DNA of 64,000 nucleotides from positions 1 through 64,000 of the forward strand of contig CAAGCW010000015.1 of NCBI GenBank assembly GCA_900768435.1, read 5' to 3'. The notes under the pieces were generated by a model, which ran no database searches, was not told the origin of the DNA, and saw only the letters and a list, made by a program, of their open reading frames with translations. Source of the stretch: an uncultured Collinsella sp. Its GTDB lineage: Bacteria > Actinomycetota > Coriobacteriia > Coriobacteriales > Coriobacteriaceae. A program made the translations under genes and the position numbers. Shown one piece after another: positions 41,625-49,824 of this stretch; position 1 is the first letter of the stretch, and each line of letters begins with the position of its first letter.

Positions 41625-42230
41625 AGCTTCTCCAATCGGTTGATGTTCGTGCTGTTTGTTGATGTGTTGGTTGTCGTGAGTGATGTGCTTGCCGTGGGTG
41701 ATTTGCTGACGTTGGGGTGCTATGCGGTTTTCAATGAGCCCGTGAGGCAGTTGCTGCAGGGGCGGGATGGAACGGCCCACGCAAGGCGGAAGGCATCGTG
41801 CTCAAAATCGAGACAGCAATGCCCTGGGTGCCTCACATGTGGCAGTTACCTCATTAAGTTGTCATTGCGTTTGGGGCTGTACTTTGCCGATCTTCCTTCT
41901 CTTAAACGCTGAAAACTGAAACTGAATATGCTCGATCAAACGATGACCACCGGAGCGGTCATCTTTAAAGTACGTTGGGTTTTCCGATTTGACAAGAACA
42001 AATTTTGAAATTCTTTTCTACGGGATGAAATGAGGTCGGTGAGGCGACCGCGTTTGGCGTCGTCAGCTTTGTATGTGGTGGCTCGGCGTATGGGACGGAG
42101 CGATTGCGCCCCACGGCTACACACTGTCCATGTTTGGGACAATATGGCTTTTTATCCGTTGCAGACAGAGCTGCAGTAGGCGTTCTGTATGATGACTCAG
42201 ACAAGGTTGTTCAATGACAGGGAGGCATAT
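41625..42230. other. 606-bp intergenic region
   Basis: The gap lies between two divergent transcription units. A GATGACC/GGTCATC hairpin occurs at 41942-41963. No gene with a ribosome site, tRNA or riboswitch was recognised. The part next to 41624 should hold the promoter of the ClpP/VirD4 trio. Base composition looks more AT-rich around 41880-42010 than in the flanking genes. Confidence 0.5.
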
Positions 42231-43073
42231 ATGGCAATCAAAGCCATCGCAATGGATATCGACGGTACGCTCACCAACGACCAGAAGGTCATCAGCCCGC
42301 GTACGCGCGAGAAGCTGCTCGCGGCGCAGGAGTCGGGCATTAAGCTCATCTTGGCTTCGGGCCGTCCCGCATGGGGGCTGCACGCCTTGGCGCAAGAGCT
42401 CGACCTTCAAAACCATGACGGTTTGCTGGTGGCCTTTAACGGCGCACACGTCGTCGATGCCCAGACCGACGAGGTGCTGTTCGATCAGGCTATGCCTGCC
42501 GACGAATTGCATCGCCTGATTGATCACCTGCGTAATTTTGACGTGATCCCTATGATTTCGCTCGGTCGCGATTTGCACGTCGAGGACTCGTACCATTGCA
42601 TGATCACGCTGCCTGACGGCTCGCAGAAGAATATCGTCAAGTATGAGCGCGACGCGTGCGATCTTAAGATTCGCGAGGTGGAGAGCCTGCATGAGGTCGC
42701 TGATGCTTATCCCGTGGACAAGCTGCTGACGGCGGGCGATCCGGCCTACCTGCAGGCGCATTACGAGGAGATGTATGCGCCCTTTAAGCAGACGCTTTCG
42801 GGCATGTTTACGGCCGACTGGTACTTTGAGTACACGGCGCCCGGTATCGACAAGGCCCGCGCACTCGAGGGTGCCCTGCCTAAGCTCGGCATCGATGCCA
42901 GTGAGGTCGTATCGTTTGGCGACGGCCAGAACGACAAGTCCATGATTGAGTGGGCCGGCACCGGTGTTGCCATGGGCAACGCGGTTGACGAGGTTAAGGC
43001 CGTGGCCCAGATGGTGACCGCCAATAACAATGAAGACGGTATTGCGGTGGCGCTGGATAAGCTGCTGGGTTAG
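42231..43073 (+). CDS. HAD hydrolase, Cof subfamily
   Basis: 280 residues with DIDGTLTND (motif I), ASGRPAWG (II), and FGDGQNDKSM (IV). The Cof-type C2B cap suggests a sugar-phosphate phosphatase. GGGAGG precedes ATG 42231. It is followed closely by a second HAD gene and a PfkB-type kinase, so the three may handle one class of phosphosugar. Confidence 0.92.
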   Translation: MAIKAIAMDIDGTLTNDQKVISPRTREKLLAAQESGIKLILASGRPAWGLHALAQELDLQNHDGLLVAFNGAHVVDAQTDEVLFDQAMPADELHRLIDHLRNFDVIPMISLGRDLHVEDSYHCMITLPDGSQKNIVKYERDACDLKIREVESLHEVADAYPVDKLLTAGDPAYLQAHYEEMYAPFKQTLSGMFTADWYFEYTAPGIDKARALEGALPKLGIDASEVVSFGDGQNDKSMIEWAGTGVAMGNAVDEVKAVAQMVTANNNEDGIAVALDKLLG

Positions 43074-43136
43074 AATCGCCGATAATGCATGGTTCGGGCG
43101 CCTGCTTACAGGCGCCCTTTTGTTAGGGAGGGTGCC

Positions 43137-43796
43137 GTGTCCGCATTTCCGTTCGACGCCGTTATCTTTGACATGGACGGCGTCATTGTCGATACCGAGT
43201 ATTACTACCTGGGCGAGACTGCCGCGTTTGCCAAGGAGCTTGGGCTTAACCTGACTCAAGAGGAGTTGAATGGGCAGGTCGGTACCTCGCATCAGTTCTT
43301 CCTGCATATGTTGGTCGATTGGTTTGAGCGCGCCGGTAAGGGGCATTTCACTGGCGAGGAAGCGTTGGCCCGTTGGGACGAGTGGGCGCATGAGCGTCCG
43401 CGCGACTATCAGGCTTTGATTAACCCAGGCGCCGTGGATACGATTCGAGAGCTGCCGCGCCGCGGCGTTCGCGTGGCGCTTGCCAGCTCGTCTCCCATGG
43501 ATAGCATCGAGGAAGTGCTCAACGCATGCGGGCTGTCGGATGCCTTTGAGTATGTGGTGAGCGGCGAGCAGTTTAAGGAGAGCAAGCCCGAGCCCGACAT
43601 CTACCTGCATGCGCTGGACCTGCTGGGGCTGCCCGCGAATCGCTGCTGCTGCGTTGAGGATTCGGTGCCTGGCATCACTGCCGGCAAGCGAGCCGGCCTG
43701 ACAGTCATTGCCAAGCGCGAGGAGCGCTTTGGCTTTAGTCAGGACGCCGCGGACAAGATCATCGATCGGCTGCCGGACCTGCTGGAACTCGCGTAG
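43137..43796 (+). CDS. HAD hydrolase, beta-phosphoglucomutase-like subfamily
   Basis: 219 residues with FDMDGVIVDTE (motif I), ALASSSPM (II), KPEPDIY (III) and VEDSVPGI (IV). The small helical cap (C1) is the beta-PGM/phosphatase type. GTG 43137 follows AGGGAGG; the frame upstream lacks a ribosome site. Mutase or phosphatase activity cannot be told apart here. Confidence 0.9.
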   Translation: MSAFPFDAVIFDMDGVIVDTEYYYLGETAAFAKELGLNLTQEELNGQVGTSHQFFLHMLVDWFERAGKGHFTGEEALARWDEWAHERPRDYQALINPGAVDTIRELPRRGVRVALASSSPMDSIEEVLNACGLSDAFEYVVSGEQFKESKPEPDIYLHALDLLGLPANRCCCVEDSVPGITAGKRAGLTVIAKREERFGFSQDAADKIIDRLPDLLELA

Positions 43797-43856
43797 ATCT
43801 TGGGCGGTACTGTTGTCACAACAGTGGTTCCGTTGGCATAAGAGAGGGGCGGCGCT

Positions 43857-44720
43857 ATGGCATTTAACGTGAGCGCACTGGGGTTTGGCGACAACGTCGT
43901 CGACCGCTACGAGCATATTCGCACTATGTATCCGGGTGGCAATGCGGTGAACTTTGCCGTGTATGCCAAGAAATGCGGAGCCGCACGCTCCGCGTATATG
44001 GGCATCTTTGGCAATGACGCTGCTGCCGAGCACGTGATTGCGAGTCTTGAGGATGAGGACGTTGAACTAGCCAAATGCAAGCAGCTCATCGGTGAGAATG
44101 GTGCTGCGCGCGTGACCGTCGTTAACGGCGACCGTGTTTTCCTTGGCTCCAATGAGGGCGGCATCCGTGGTGATGCGCGCTATGTGCTCGACCGTTTTGA
44201 TTTGGCATATATGAAGCAGTTCGACGTAGTCCACTCGGGCAACTATTGCTTTACCGAGCGCGAACTTCCCAAGTTGAAGGCCGCGGGCATCACGGTTTCG
44301 TTTGACTTCTCGGACGATTCGACCGACGAGTACTACGGGCAGATTGCTCCCTACGTTGACTTCGCATTCTTTAGCGCGGCAGACGCCGCGAGCGAGGATG
44401 AGATTCGCGAGCGTCTGGCATGGGTGAAGGGTCTGGGTCCGCGTTTTGTGTCGGCTACGGCGGGCGCCGAGGGCTGCATTGCTTACGACGGCGAGCGTTA
44501 TTACCGCCAGCTGGCTAAACCGGTAACGGACATGAAGGACACCATGGGGGCGGGCGACTCGTTCCTGACTTCGTTCTTGATGTGCTATCTCGATTCTGTC
44601 AAGCGTGGCGAGGATGGCGCCGAGGCCATCGAGCGCGCGCTCGACTTTGCGGCGGGGTTTGCTTCGACCGTATGCGGCATGGAAGGCTCTTGGGGCCATG
44701 GGGCGCCGATTTTTGAATAG
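43857..44720 (+). CDS. PfkB-family sugar kinase, fructoselysine 6-kinase-like
   Basis: 287 residues. The PfkB signature and catalytic aspartate lie in DTMGAGDSFLTSFL near residue 230, and GGNAVNFAVYAKKCG marks the sugar site. The N-terminal pattern resembles FrlD, which phosphorylates fructoselysine from glycated proteins. No frlB deglycase or uptake genes are nearby, so the exact substrate is uncertain. It follows two HAD phosphatase genes. Confidence 0.82.
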   Translation: MAFNVSALGFGDNVVDRYEHIRTMYPGGNAVNFAVYAKKCGAARSAYMGIFGNDAAAEHVIASLEDEDVELAKCKQLIGENGAARVTVVNGDRVFLGSNEGGIRGDARYVLDRFDLAYMKQFDVVHSGNYCFTERELPKLKAAGITVSFDFSDDSTDEYYGQIAPYVDFAFFSAADAASEDEIRERLAWVKGLGPRFVSATAGAEGCIAYDGERYYRQLAKPVTDMKDTMGAGDSFLTSFLMCYLDSVKRGEDGAEAIERALDFAAGFASTVCGMEGSWGHGAPIFE

Positions 44721-44726
44721 TTGAGC

Positions 44727-44762
44727 GGTCCCGGGAAGTCGAATTGTTGTCTTCCCGGGACC
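44727..44762 (+). terminator. Strong hairpin after the kinase gene
   Basis: GGTCCCGGGAAG (44727-44738) pairs perfectly with 44751-44762 around a 12-base loop. No T run follows; an A6 run comes instead, at the edge of a repeat element that may have landed next to it. Confidence 0.7.
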
Positions 44763-44764
44763 CT

Positions 44765-44993
44765 GTGGGCAAAAAATGCCAAATATGAGTACTGTAACTA
44801 TTTTAGTAACAGCAAAATCAAGCCTTTGAGGCCCTAGCTGAGTGCCTGGGAGCGATAAAAGCCTGTTTTAAACGGCTTTAGCCATGCTAAACGCCTAGAT
44901 AATGAACGGCTGTGCATTATCTAGGCGTTCATTTGTCGCAAAATAATGCTACTAGCATTGCAACAGTACTCATATTTGGTGTTTTTTGCCCAC
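44765..44993. mobile_element. MITE-like element with 31-bp terminal inverted repeats
   Basis: 44765-44795 and 44963-44993 are inverted repeats identical at 29 of 31 positions. Inside the 229-bp unit is a perfect 15-bp hairpin (44890-44904 with 44915-44929). There is no gene. The layout fits a non-autonomous miniature element. Flanking bases do not show an obvious target duplication. Its right end reaches within 5 bp of the tatD stop codon. Confidence 0.7.
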
Positions 44994-44998
44994 CGGGG

Positions 44999-45781
44999 TC
45001 AGCGGAAGTCAAATATGAAGCGCGAATTTTCCAAAACGATCGATTCGGCGCTCTCCACGACGCAGTTTTTAAGTTCGGCGATGTGCAGGGAGGCGCTTTT
45101 TAGCGATGTGATGAGCTGTCGCGCGCTTGCATCTGCTTGCGGTTCGGCTGGAGCGTCGGTTTCGAGCAGCAGACGGTCGAGTGGGATCTGTCGGGCGTAT
45201 TCACGACCGCGCTTGGTAGCGAGCATCCGCTCGTTGACGGAAAAATAGCAGCCCGCATTACGCGCGCGGACGAGTTCGTCCGAAGTACCGCTAAACCAGT
45301 GGAAGATGATAACGGGGGAGTCGGGGTTTGGGATGAGTAATCCGTGCGATTCGAGGGCGTCCAGTACGGTTCCTGCCGAACGAACGGCGTGAATTGATAT
45401 CACGCGCCCGGCAAGAGAACGCTGCACGAGTGAGTCGCAGAGCCGGTCAAATGCCTGTATTTGTAGCGGTTCGCTTCCGGCAAAGCGCGCGGAAAAGTCG
45501 AGTCCCACCTCGCCGATGTAGCGCTCTTGGGCGGCAACTTCGCAAAGCAGATCGACTTCGGCAGGACCGCATCGACCGTCGGCGATCCACCAGGGATGGA
45601 GGCCGATGCCGGCGATGATGCTTGGTTGGCGATGGGTGCGCTCGTTTGCGGCCGAAAAGTCACGTGGATCGACGCCGCAGTCAAATAGGCCCAAGCCCAG
45701 TGCCGTCGCCTCATCGGCAACGGCGTCCGGGTGAGCCATTAAATCAAGATGGCAGTGTGCATCAATTAACTGGGGCTCCAT
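44999..45781 (-). CDS. TatD-family metal-dependent hydrolase
   Basis: 260 residues. Metal ligands are visible in DAHCHLD, IGEVGLDFS, ISIHAV, IFHWFSG and LLLETDAP, the full TatD set. Members are 3'-5' DNA exonucleases or amidohydrolases. The C-terminal residues differ from typical TatD, perhaps because the repeat element sits directly at the end. It starts 14 bp after tcdA on the minus strand. Confidence 0.9.
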   Translation of the reverse strand: MEPQLIDAHCHLDLMAHPDAVADEATALGLGLFDCGVDPRDFSAANERTHRQPSIIAGIGLHPWWIADGRCGPAEVDLLCEVAAQERYIGEVGLDFSARFAGSEPLQIQAFDRLCDSLVQRSLAGRVISIHAVRSAGTVLDALESHGLLIPNPDSPVIIFHWFSGTSDELVRARNAGCYFSVNERMLATKRGREYARQIPLDRLLLETDAPAEPQADASARQLITSLKSASLHIAELKNCVVESAESIVLENSRFIFDFR

Positions 45782-45795
45782 CTCGGCGTGCTCCG

Positions 45796-46590
45796 CTAGT
45801 CCAGGCGCTGGCCATCGGCGCGCACGTGCTCGGTGCCGCGCCCACTGATCTGGCGGATAACCTCGCCGGCAATCATCTGACCCATGATGGGCGGCATAAA
45901 GCTGGCGGTTCCGAGCTCGGTACGCTCGTGGATATTGGAAGGGTCGCGGGGCTGCGTCTTAACCGATTCCTCACAGCTAAACAGTACATGCAGGCTCTTG
46001 ATTCCTCGTTTCTTACATTCTTTGCGCATAATGCGGCTCATGGGGTCACGTACCGTATCGAAAATATCGGCAAAGCGGAGACACTCGGGATGGAGCTTGT
46101 TGGCCCCGCCCATGGAGCTAACCAAACGAATGTCGTGGTCCTGAGCATATTTGGCAATGGTGAGCTTGGCCGAGATGGTGTCGATGGCGTCGACGACGTA
46201 GTCGAGCTTGCCGTCCGTCTGCTCCAAAACGCTCGAAAAGAACTCGTCGATGTTGTCGCTCAGCAGGTATTCAGTGCGCTTGATGACGGTGGCGGCAGGA
46301 TTGATATCGTGGATCATGGCTTCCATCACGTCAACCTTGCGCTTGCCGACGGTGCTGTGAAAGGCGATGGCTTGGCGATTGATATTGCTGGGCGCGATGA
46401 TGTCCTTGTCCAGAATGACGAAATGACCGATGCCGCCGCGGGCGAGTGCCTCGCAGCAGTTGGAGCCCACGCCTCCGCAGCCGAGCACCAGCACCGTAGC
46501 ATCGGCGAGCTTATCGAGTGCCTCGCGGCCCATGATGATCTCGAGCTTGGTGTCGCGTGTCTCGACGAGAGCGGCAGCGGTTTCGGTCAT
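45796..46590 (-). CDS. tcdA: tRNA threonylcarbamoyladenosine dehydratase (ThiF/E1-like)
   Basis: 264 residues with the E1-like ATP loop VLGCGGVGSNCCEALARGG, the adenylation region (LDKDIIAPSNINRQ) and DAIDTISAK. TcdA cyclises the t6A base at position 37 of tRNAs reading ANN codons. I place the start at ATG 46590, 6 bp after GGAGG; ATG 46596 directly abuts it. Cotranscribed with tatD. Confidence 0.92.
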   Translation of the reverse strand: MTETAAALVETRDTKLEIIMGREALDKLADATVLVLGCGGVGSNCCEALARGGIGHFVILDKDIIAPSNINRQAIAFHSTVGKRKVDVMEAMIHDINPAATVIKRTEYLLSDNIDEFFSSVLEQTDGKLDYVVDAIDTISAKLTIAKYAQDHDIRLVSSMGGANKLHPECLRFADIFDTVRDPMSRIMRKECKKRGIKSLHVLFSCEESVKTQPRDPSNIHERTELGTASFMPPIMGQMIAGEVIRQISGRGTEHVRADGQRLD

Positions 46591-46817
46591 AGACATCCTC
46601 CGATGGGGAAGCGAATCGTGTTTTAGCTATTGCCATTATAGGTGTTATCGCGATTCCATTTGAGCCCTTGGGCTTGTTGAAATGGGATCGGGGTTCGCAT
46701 AAGATTGAAGCAGATGGCACCCGTTGCAGCGGGTTGGCCAACTCCAAAACACGTTTGTAGCGTGAGAAGTGGCCGTCTTCGCATTACGCGGGGGCGGCTA
46801 TTTTTTTGAGTGTAAGA

Positions 46818-46855
46818 TTAGATAGTTAGACAAACATCTAAATATTGAGTATAGT
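46818..46855 (+). promoter_or_regulatory. sdpRI promoter with candidate ArsR-type operator
   Basis: TTAGAC (46826-46831), 18-bp spacer, TATAGT (46850-46855). An inverted repeat TTAGAT (46818-46823) and ATCTAA (46836-46841) straddles the -35, a usual place for an ArsR-family operator. This would let the regulator repress its own gene. Upstream, a hairpin at about 46770-46800 ends the previous region. Confidence 0.65.
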
Positions 46856-46889
46856 GTGCGCGTCATGAGAGATGATGAGAGGAGGTCTT

Positions 46890-47168
46890 ATGCCGGGAGA
46901 GGGTTTTAAGGCGCTTGCCGATCCAACGCGACGGCGCATTTTGGAGTTGCTGCGCGAGGGCAATTGCACGGCGGGGGAGCTTGCCGAGCATTTCGATATC
47001 AGTAAGCCGTCGCTGAGTCATCACTTGGCGACGCTCAAAAACGCCGGGTTGGTGGCCGACGAGCGCCATGGCCAAAACATCGTATACAGCTTAAACACCA
47101 CCGTCATGCAGGATTTGATTGGCTGGTTTATGGGCTTTACAAACACGGAAGGTGATAAGGATGAATAA
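46890..47168 (+). CDS. ArsR-family regulator, SdpR-like
   Basis: 92 residues. The winged helix covers most of the protein (FKALADPTRRRILELLREG, then SKPSLSHHLATLKNAGLV). The metal-binding cysteines of true ArsR are missing; one cysteine remains (C26). GGAGGT precedes ATG 46890. Its last codons overlap the SdpI-like gene by 8 bp, as in the Bacillus sdpRI operon, where SdpI captures SdpR at the membrane. Confidence 0.88.
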   Translation: MPGEGFKALADPTRRRILELLREGNCTAGELAEHFDISKPSLSHHLATLKNAGLVADERHGQNIVYSLNTTVMQDLIGWFMGFTNTEGDKDE

Positions 47169-47865
47169 CGAAAACAAGGGCATTCACCCCACGGGGGTAT
47201 CGTCGCGCGTGTGGATTGCGCTGGTCGCTCTGTGCGTCGCCAATGTCGTAGCGCACCTCATGGTGATGCCGAGCTTGCCTGCGCAGATTCCCACGCACTG
47301 GGGCGCGAACGGCGCCGTCGACGGTTGGGGTCCTAGCTGGATGGCCTCCGCGCTCGGCGTGCTGCCTCTGGCGCTTCTCGCAATGTTCTGCGTGGTGCCG
47401 CGCATCGACCCCAAAGGTGAGGCATATCGAACCTCGGGCAAGTTCTACCAGGGCTTCGTAATCGCCTTCACCTTGTTCATGTGCGCCATAAGCTGGCTGG
47501 GAGAGCTTACGGTCTGGGGCGTGGTGCCGGCGGTCGGTTCGGTTAACGTGCTGATTTCCGGTGTTGTCGGTTTGCTGTTCATTGGCGTAGGCAACTACTT
47601 GCCGCGCGTGAAGCAGAACTATACGCTCGGTATCAAGACACCTTGGGCGCTTGCCGATCCCGAGAACTGGCGCCGTACGCAGCGTTTTGGCGGCGCCTGC
47701 TTTATGGTGCTGGGTATTGGCCTGATTGTGATGGGCGTGGCAGGCAGCGTGCTTTCGAGTGAAGTCGTCGCCGCGGTGATTGCGGTTCTGGCGTTTGGTT
47801 CGGTTGGAGCCGTCTACGTCTACTCGTATCTGTTGTGGCGCAAATCGCAGCGAGCCGCTCGTTAA
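47161..47865 (+). CDS. SdpI-family integral membrane protein
   Basis: 234 residues, with about six membrane segments: an N-terminal DUF1648-type part (PAQIPTHWGANGAVDGWG) and the SdpI signature (VGNYLPRVKQNYTLGIKTPWALADPENWRRTQRFGG split over a loop). In Bacillus SdpI gives immunity to the SdpC toxin and is the signal receptor for SdpR. No sdpABC toxin genes are in the window. It overlaps the regulator gene by 8 bp. Confidence 0.9.
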   Translation: MNNENKGIHPTGVSSRVWIALVALCVANVVAHLMVMPSLPAQIPTHWGANGAVDGWGPSWMASALGVLPLALLAMFCVVPRIDPKGEAYRTSGKFYQGFVIAFTLFMCAISWLGELTVWGVVPAVGSVNVLISGVVGLLFIGVGNYLPRVKQNYTLGIKTPWALADPENWRRTQRFGGACFMVLGIGLIVMGVAGSVLSSEVVAAVIAVLAFGSVGAVYVYSYLLWRKSQRAAR

Positions 47866-47938
47866 GGTTGCGGAAAACTAGCGTACGCAGTTCATAGTAT
47901 GTTCCAGGGGACTTTTCCCAGGTAGTATTAGGGGGTGT

Positions 47939-47958
47939 GGGCAACCATGCCCCTTTTT
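47939..47958 (+). terminator. Intrinsic terminator of sdpRI
   Basis: GGGCA (47939-47943), loop ACCA, TGCCC (47948-47952), then TTTTT at 47954-47958. Short but with a clean T run. Confidence 0.7.
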
Positions 47959-48042
47959 ATTAGAACGCGCGGATTGCCTCTCCGATTTTCCATCACGGGG
48001 AGGATCAGAAGATTTCCGCAGCTAGATAAGGAGAAGCTGACA

Positions 48043-49722
48043 TTGGCTGAGTTCATTTATCAGATGTATCAGGCTCGCAAGGCTCATGGCGACAAGGTAA
48101 TCCTTGACGATGTGACCTTGAGCTTCTATCCCGGTGCCAAGATCGGCGTCGTGGGCCCCAACGGCATGGGCAAGTCGACCCTGCTCAAGATCATGGCCGG
48201 TATCGAGGAGGTCTCCAACGGCGATGCCAGGCTCACCCCTGGCTACACCGTGGGCATCCTGCAGCAGGAGCCGCCGCTCGATGACGACAAGACCGTTATC
48301 GAGAACGTGCGTATGGCGTTTGGCGACATGATCGCCAAGGTCGATCGCTTCAATAAAATCGGCGAGGAGATGTGCGACCCGGATTGCGACATGGACGCCC
48401 TCATGGCCGAGATGGGCAAGCTCCAGGACGAGATCGACGCCGCCGACGGCTGGGATATCGATTCCAAGCTCGGTCAGGCCATGGATGCTCTGCAGCTGCC
48501 CGATTCCGACATGCCGGTTAACGTGCTCTCTGGCGGCGAGCGCCGCCGCGTGGCTCTGTGCAAGCTGCTGCTCGAGGCCCCCGACCTGCTGTTGCTCGAC
48601 GAGCCCACGAACCACCTGGACGCCGAGTCGATCCTGTGGCTCGAGCACTTCCTGCACAACTACCAGGGCGCGGTGCTTGCCGTCACGCATGATCGCTACT
48701 TTTTGGATAACGTTGCCGAGTGGATCTGCGAGGTCGACCGCGGCCACCTTTATCCCTACAAGGGCAACTACTCCACGTATCTTGAGACCAAGGCCGCCCG
48801 CATCGAGGCCCAGGGCAACCGTGACGCCAAGCTCGCCAAGCGCATGGAGGCCGAGCTCGAGTGGGTGCGCAGCTCGCCCAAGGCCCGTCAGGCCAAGAAC
48901 AAGGCCCGTCTGGCTCGCTACGAGGAGATGGAGGCCGAGGCCCGCGCAAGCCAGAAGCTCGACTGGACCGACATCCGCATCCCTGTGGGCCCGCGTCTGG
49001 GCAACAAGGTGCTCGAGGCCCATCATCTGCACAAGGAGTTCGATGGCCGCGTGCTCATCGATGACCTTTCTTTCACCCTGCCGCGCAACGGCATCGTGGG
49101 CGTGATCGGCCCCAACGGCGTGGGCAAGACTACGCTCTTCAAGACCATCGTGGGTCTGGAGCCTCTGACCTCGGGTGAGCTCGAGGTGGGCGAGACCGTC
49201 AAGATTTCTTACGTCGACCAGAACCGTTCCGGCATCGACCCCGATAAGAACCTGTGGGAGGTCGTTTCGGACGGCCTGGACCACATGATGGTCGGCGAGA
49301 CCGAGGTTCCGAGCCGCGCTTATGTGGCGAGCTTTGGCTTTAAGGGCCAGGACCAGCAGAAGCGCGCTGGCGTACTCTCCGGTGGCGAGCGCAACCGTCT
49401 GAACTTGGCGCTTACGCTCAAGCAGGGCGGCAACCTGCTGCTCCTCGACGAGCCCACGAACGACCTCGACGTCGAGACGCTGTCCTCGCTCGAGGCGGCG
49501 CTGCTCGAGTTCCCGGGCTGCTCGGTGGTCATTAGCCACGACCGTATGTTCCTGGACCGCGTTGCCACGCACATCCTGGCGTGGGAGGGCACCGACGAGA
49601 ATCCGGGCAACTGGTATTGGTTTGAGGGTAACTTCGAGGCCTATCAGGCCAACCGCATCGAGCGCCTGGGCGAGGACGCAGCCCAGCCGCATCGTATCCA
49701 CAGGAAACTTACCAGGGACTAG
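48043..49722 (+). CDS. ettA: Energy-dependent translational throttle protein EttA (ABC-F)
   Basis: 559 residues with two ABC cassettes: Walker A GPNGMGKST and GPNGVGKTT, signatures LSGGERRR and LSGGERNR, and the linker between them. ABC-F proteins bind the ribosomal E site; EttA gates entry into elongation according to the ATP/ADP ratio. The block SQKLDWTDIRIPVGPRLGNK and total length match EttA. TTG 48043, preceded by AAGGAG, gives the family N-terminus MAEFIYQM. Confidence 0.95.
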   Translation: MAEFIYQMYQARKAHGDKVILDDVTLSFYPGAKIGVVGPNGMGKSTLLKIMAGIEEVSNGDARLTPGYTVGILQQEPPLDDDKTVIENVRMAFGDMIAKVDRFNKIGEEMCDPDCDMDALMAEMGKLQDEIDAADGWDIDSKLGQAMDALQLPDSDMPVNVLSGGERRRVALCKLLLEAPDLLLLDEPTNHLDAESILWLEHFLHNYQGAVLAVTHDRYFLDNVAEWICEVDRGHLYPYKGNYSTYLETKAARIEAQGNRDAKLAKRMEAELEWVRSSPKARQAKNKARLARYEEMEAEARASQKLDWTDIRIPVGPRLGNKVLEAHHLHKEFDGRVLIDDLSFTLPRNGIVGVIGPNGVGKTTLFKTIVGLEPLTSGELEVGETVKISYVDQNRSGIDPDKNLWEVVSDGLDHMMVGETEVPSRAYVASFGFKGQDQQKRAGVLSGGERNRLNLALTLKQGGNLLLLDEPTNDLDVETLSSLEAALLEFPGCSVVISHDRMFLDRVATHILAWEGTDENPGNWYWFEGNFEAYQANRIERLGEDAAQPHRIHRKLTRD

Positions 49723-49727
49723 TTTGA

Positions 49728-49756
49728 TGTGGCAAAGGGGCAGCCCCTTTGCCACA
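49728..49756. terminator. 13-bp perfect hairpin after ettA
   Basis: 49728-49740 pairs with 49744-49756 around the loop CAG. It has no T run and precedes a second, bidirectional terminator. Confidence 0.75.
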
Positions 49757-49787
49757 CGAACTTATGCTCAACCTGGGAAAATAAAAA

Positions 49788-49824
49788 ACGCGGCGAACGT
49801 TTTTGTGACGTTCGTCGCGTTTTG
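49788..49824. terminator. Bidirectional terminator between convergent genes
   Basis: A 13-bp stem with one mismatch (49788-49800 with 49808-49820), flanked by A6 on the left and TTTT on the right, so it can serve ettA and the minus-strand gene that ends at 49825. Confidence 0.88.

Noticed and set aside
41610..41912. 100-codon plus-strand frame beginning near 41610
   Set aside because: It overlaps the start of a minus-strand gene, lacks a ribosome site and has a composition unlike real proteins.
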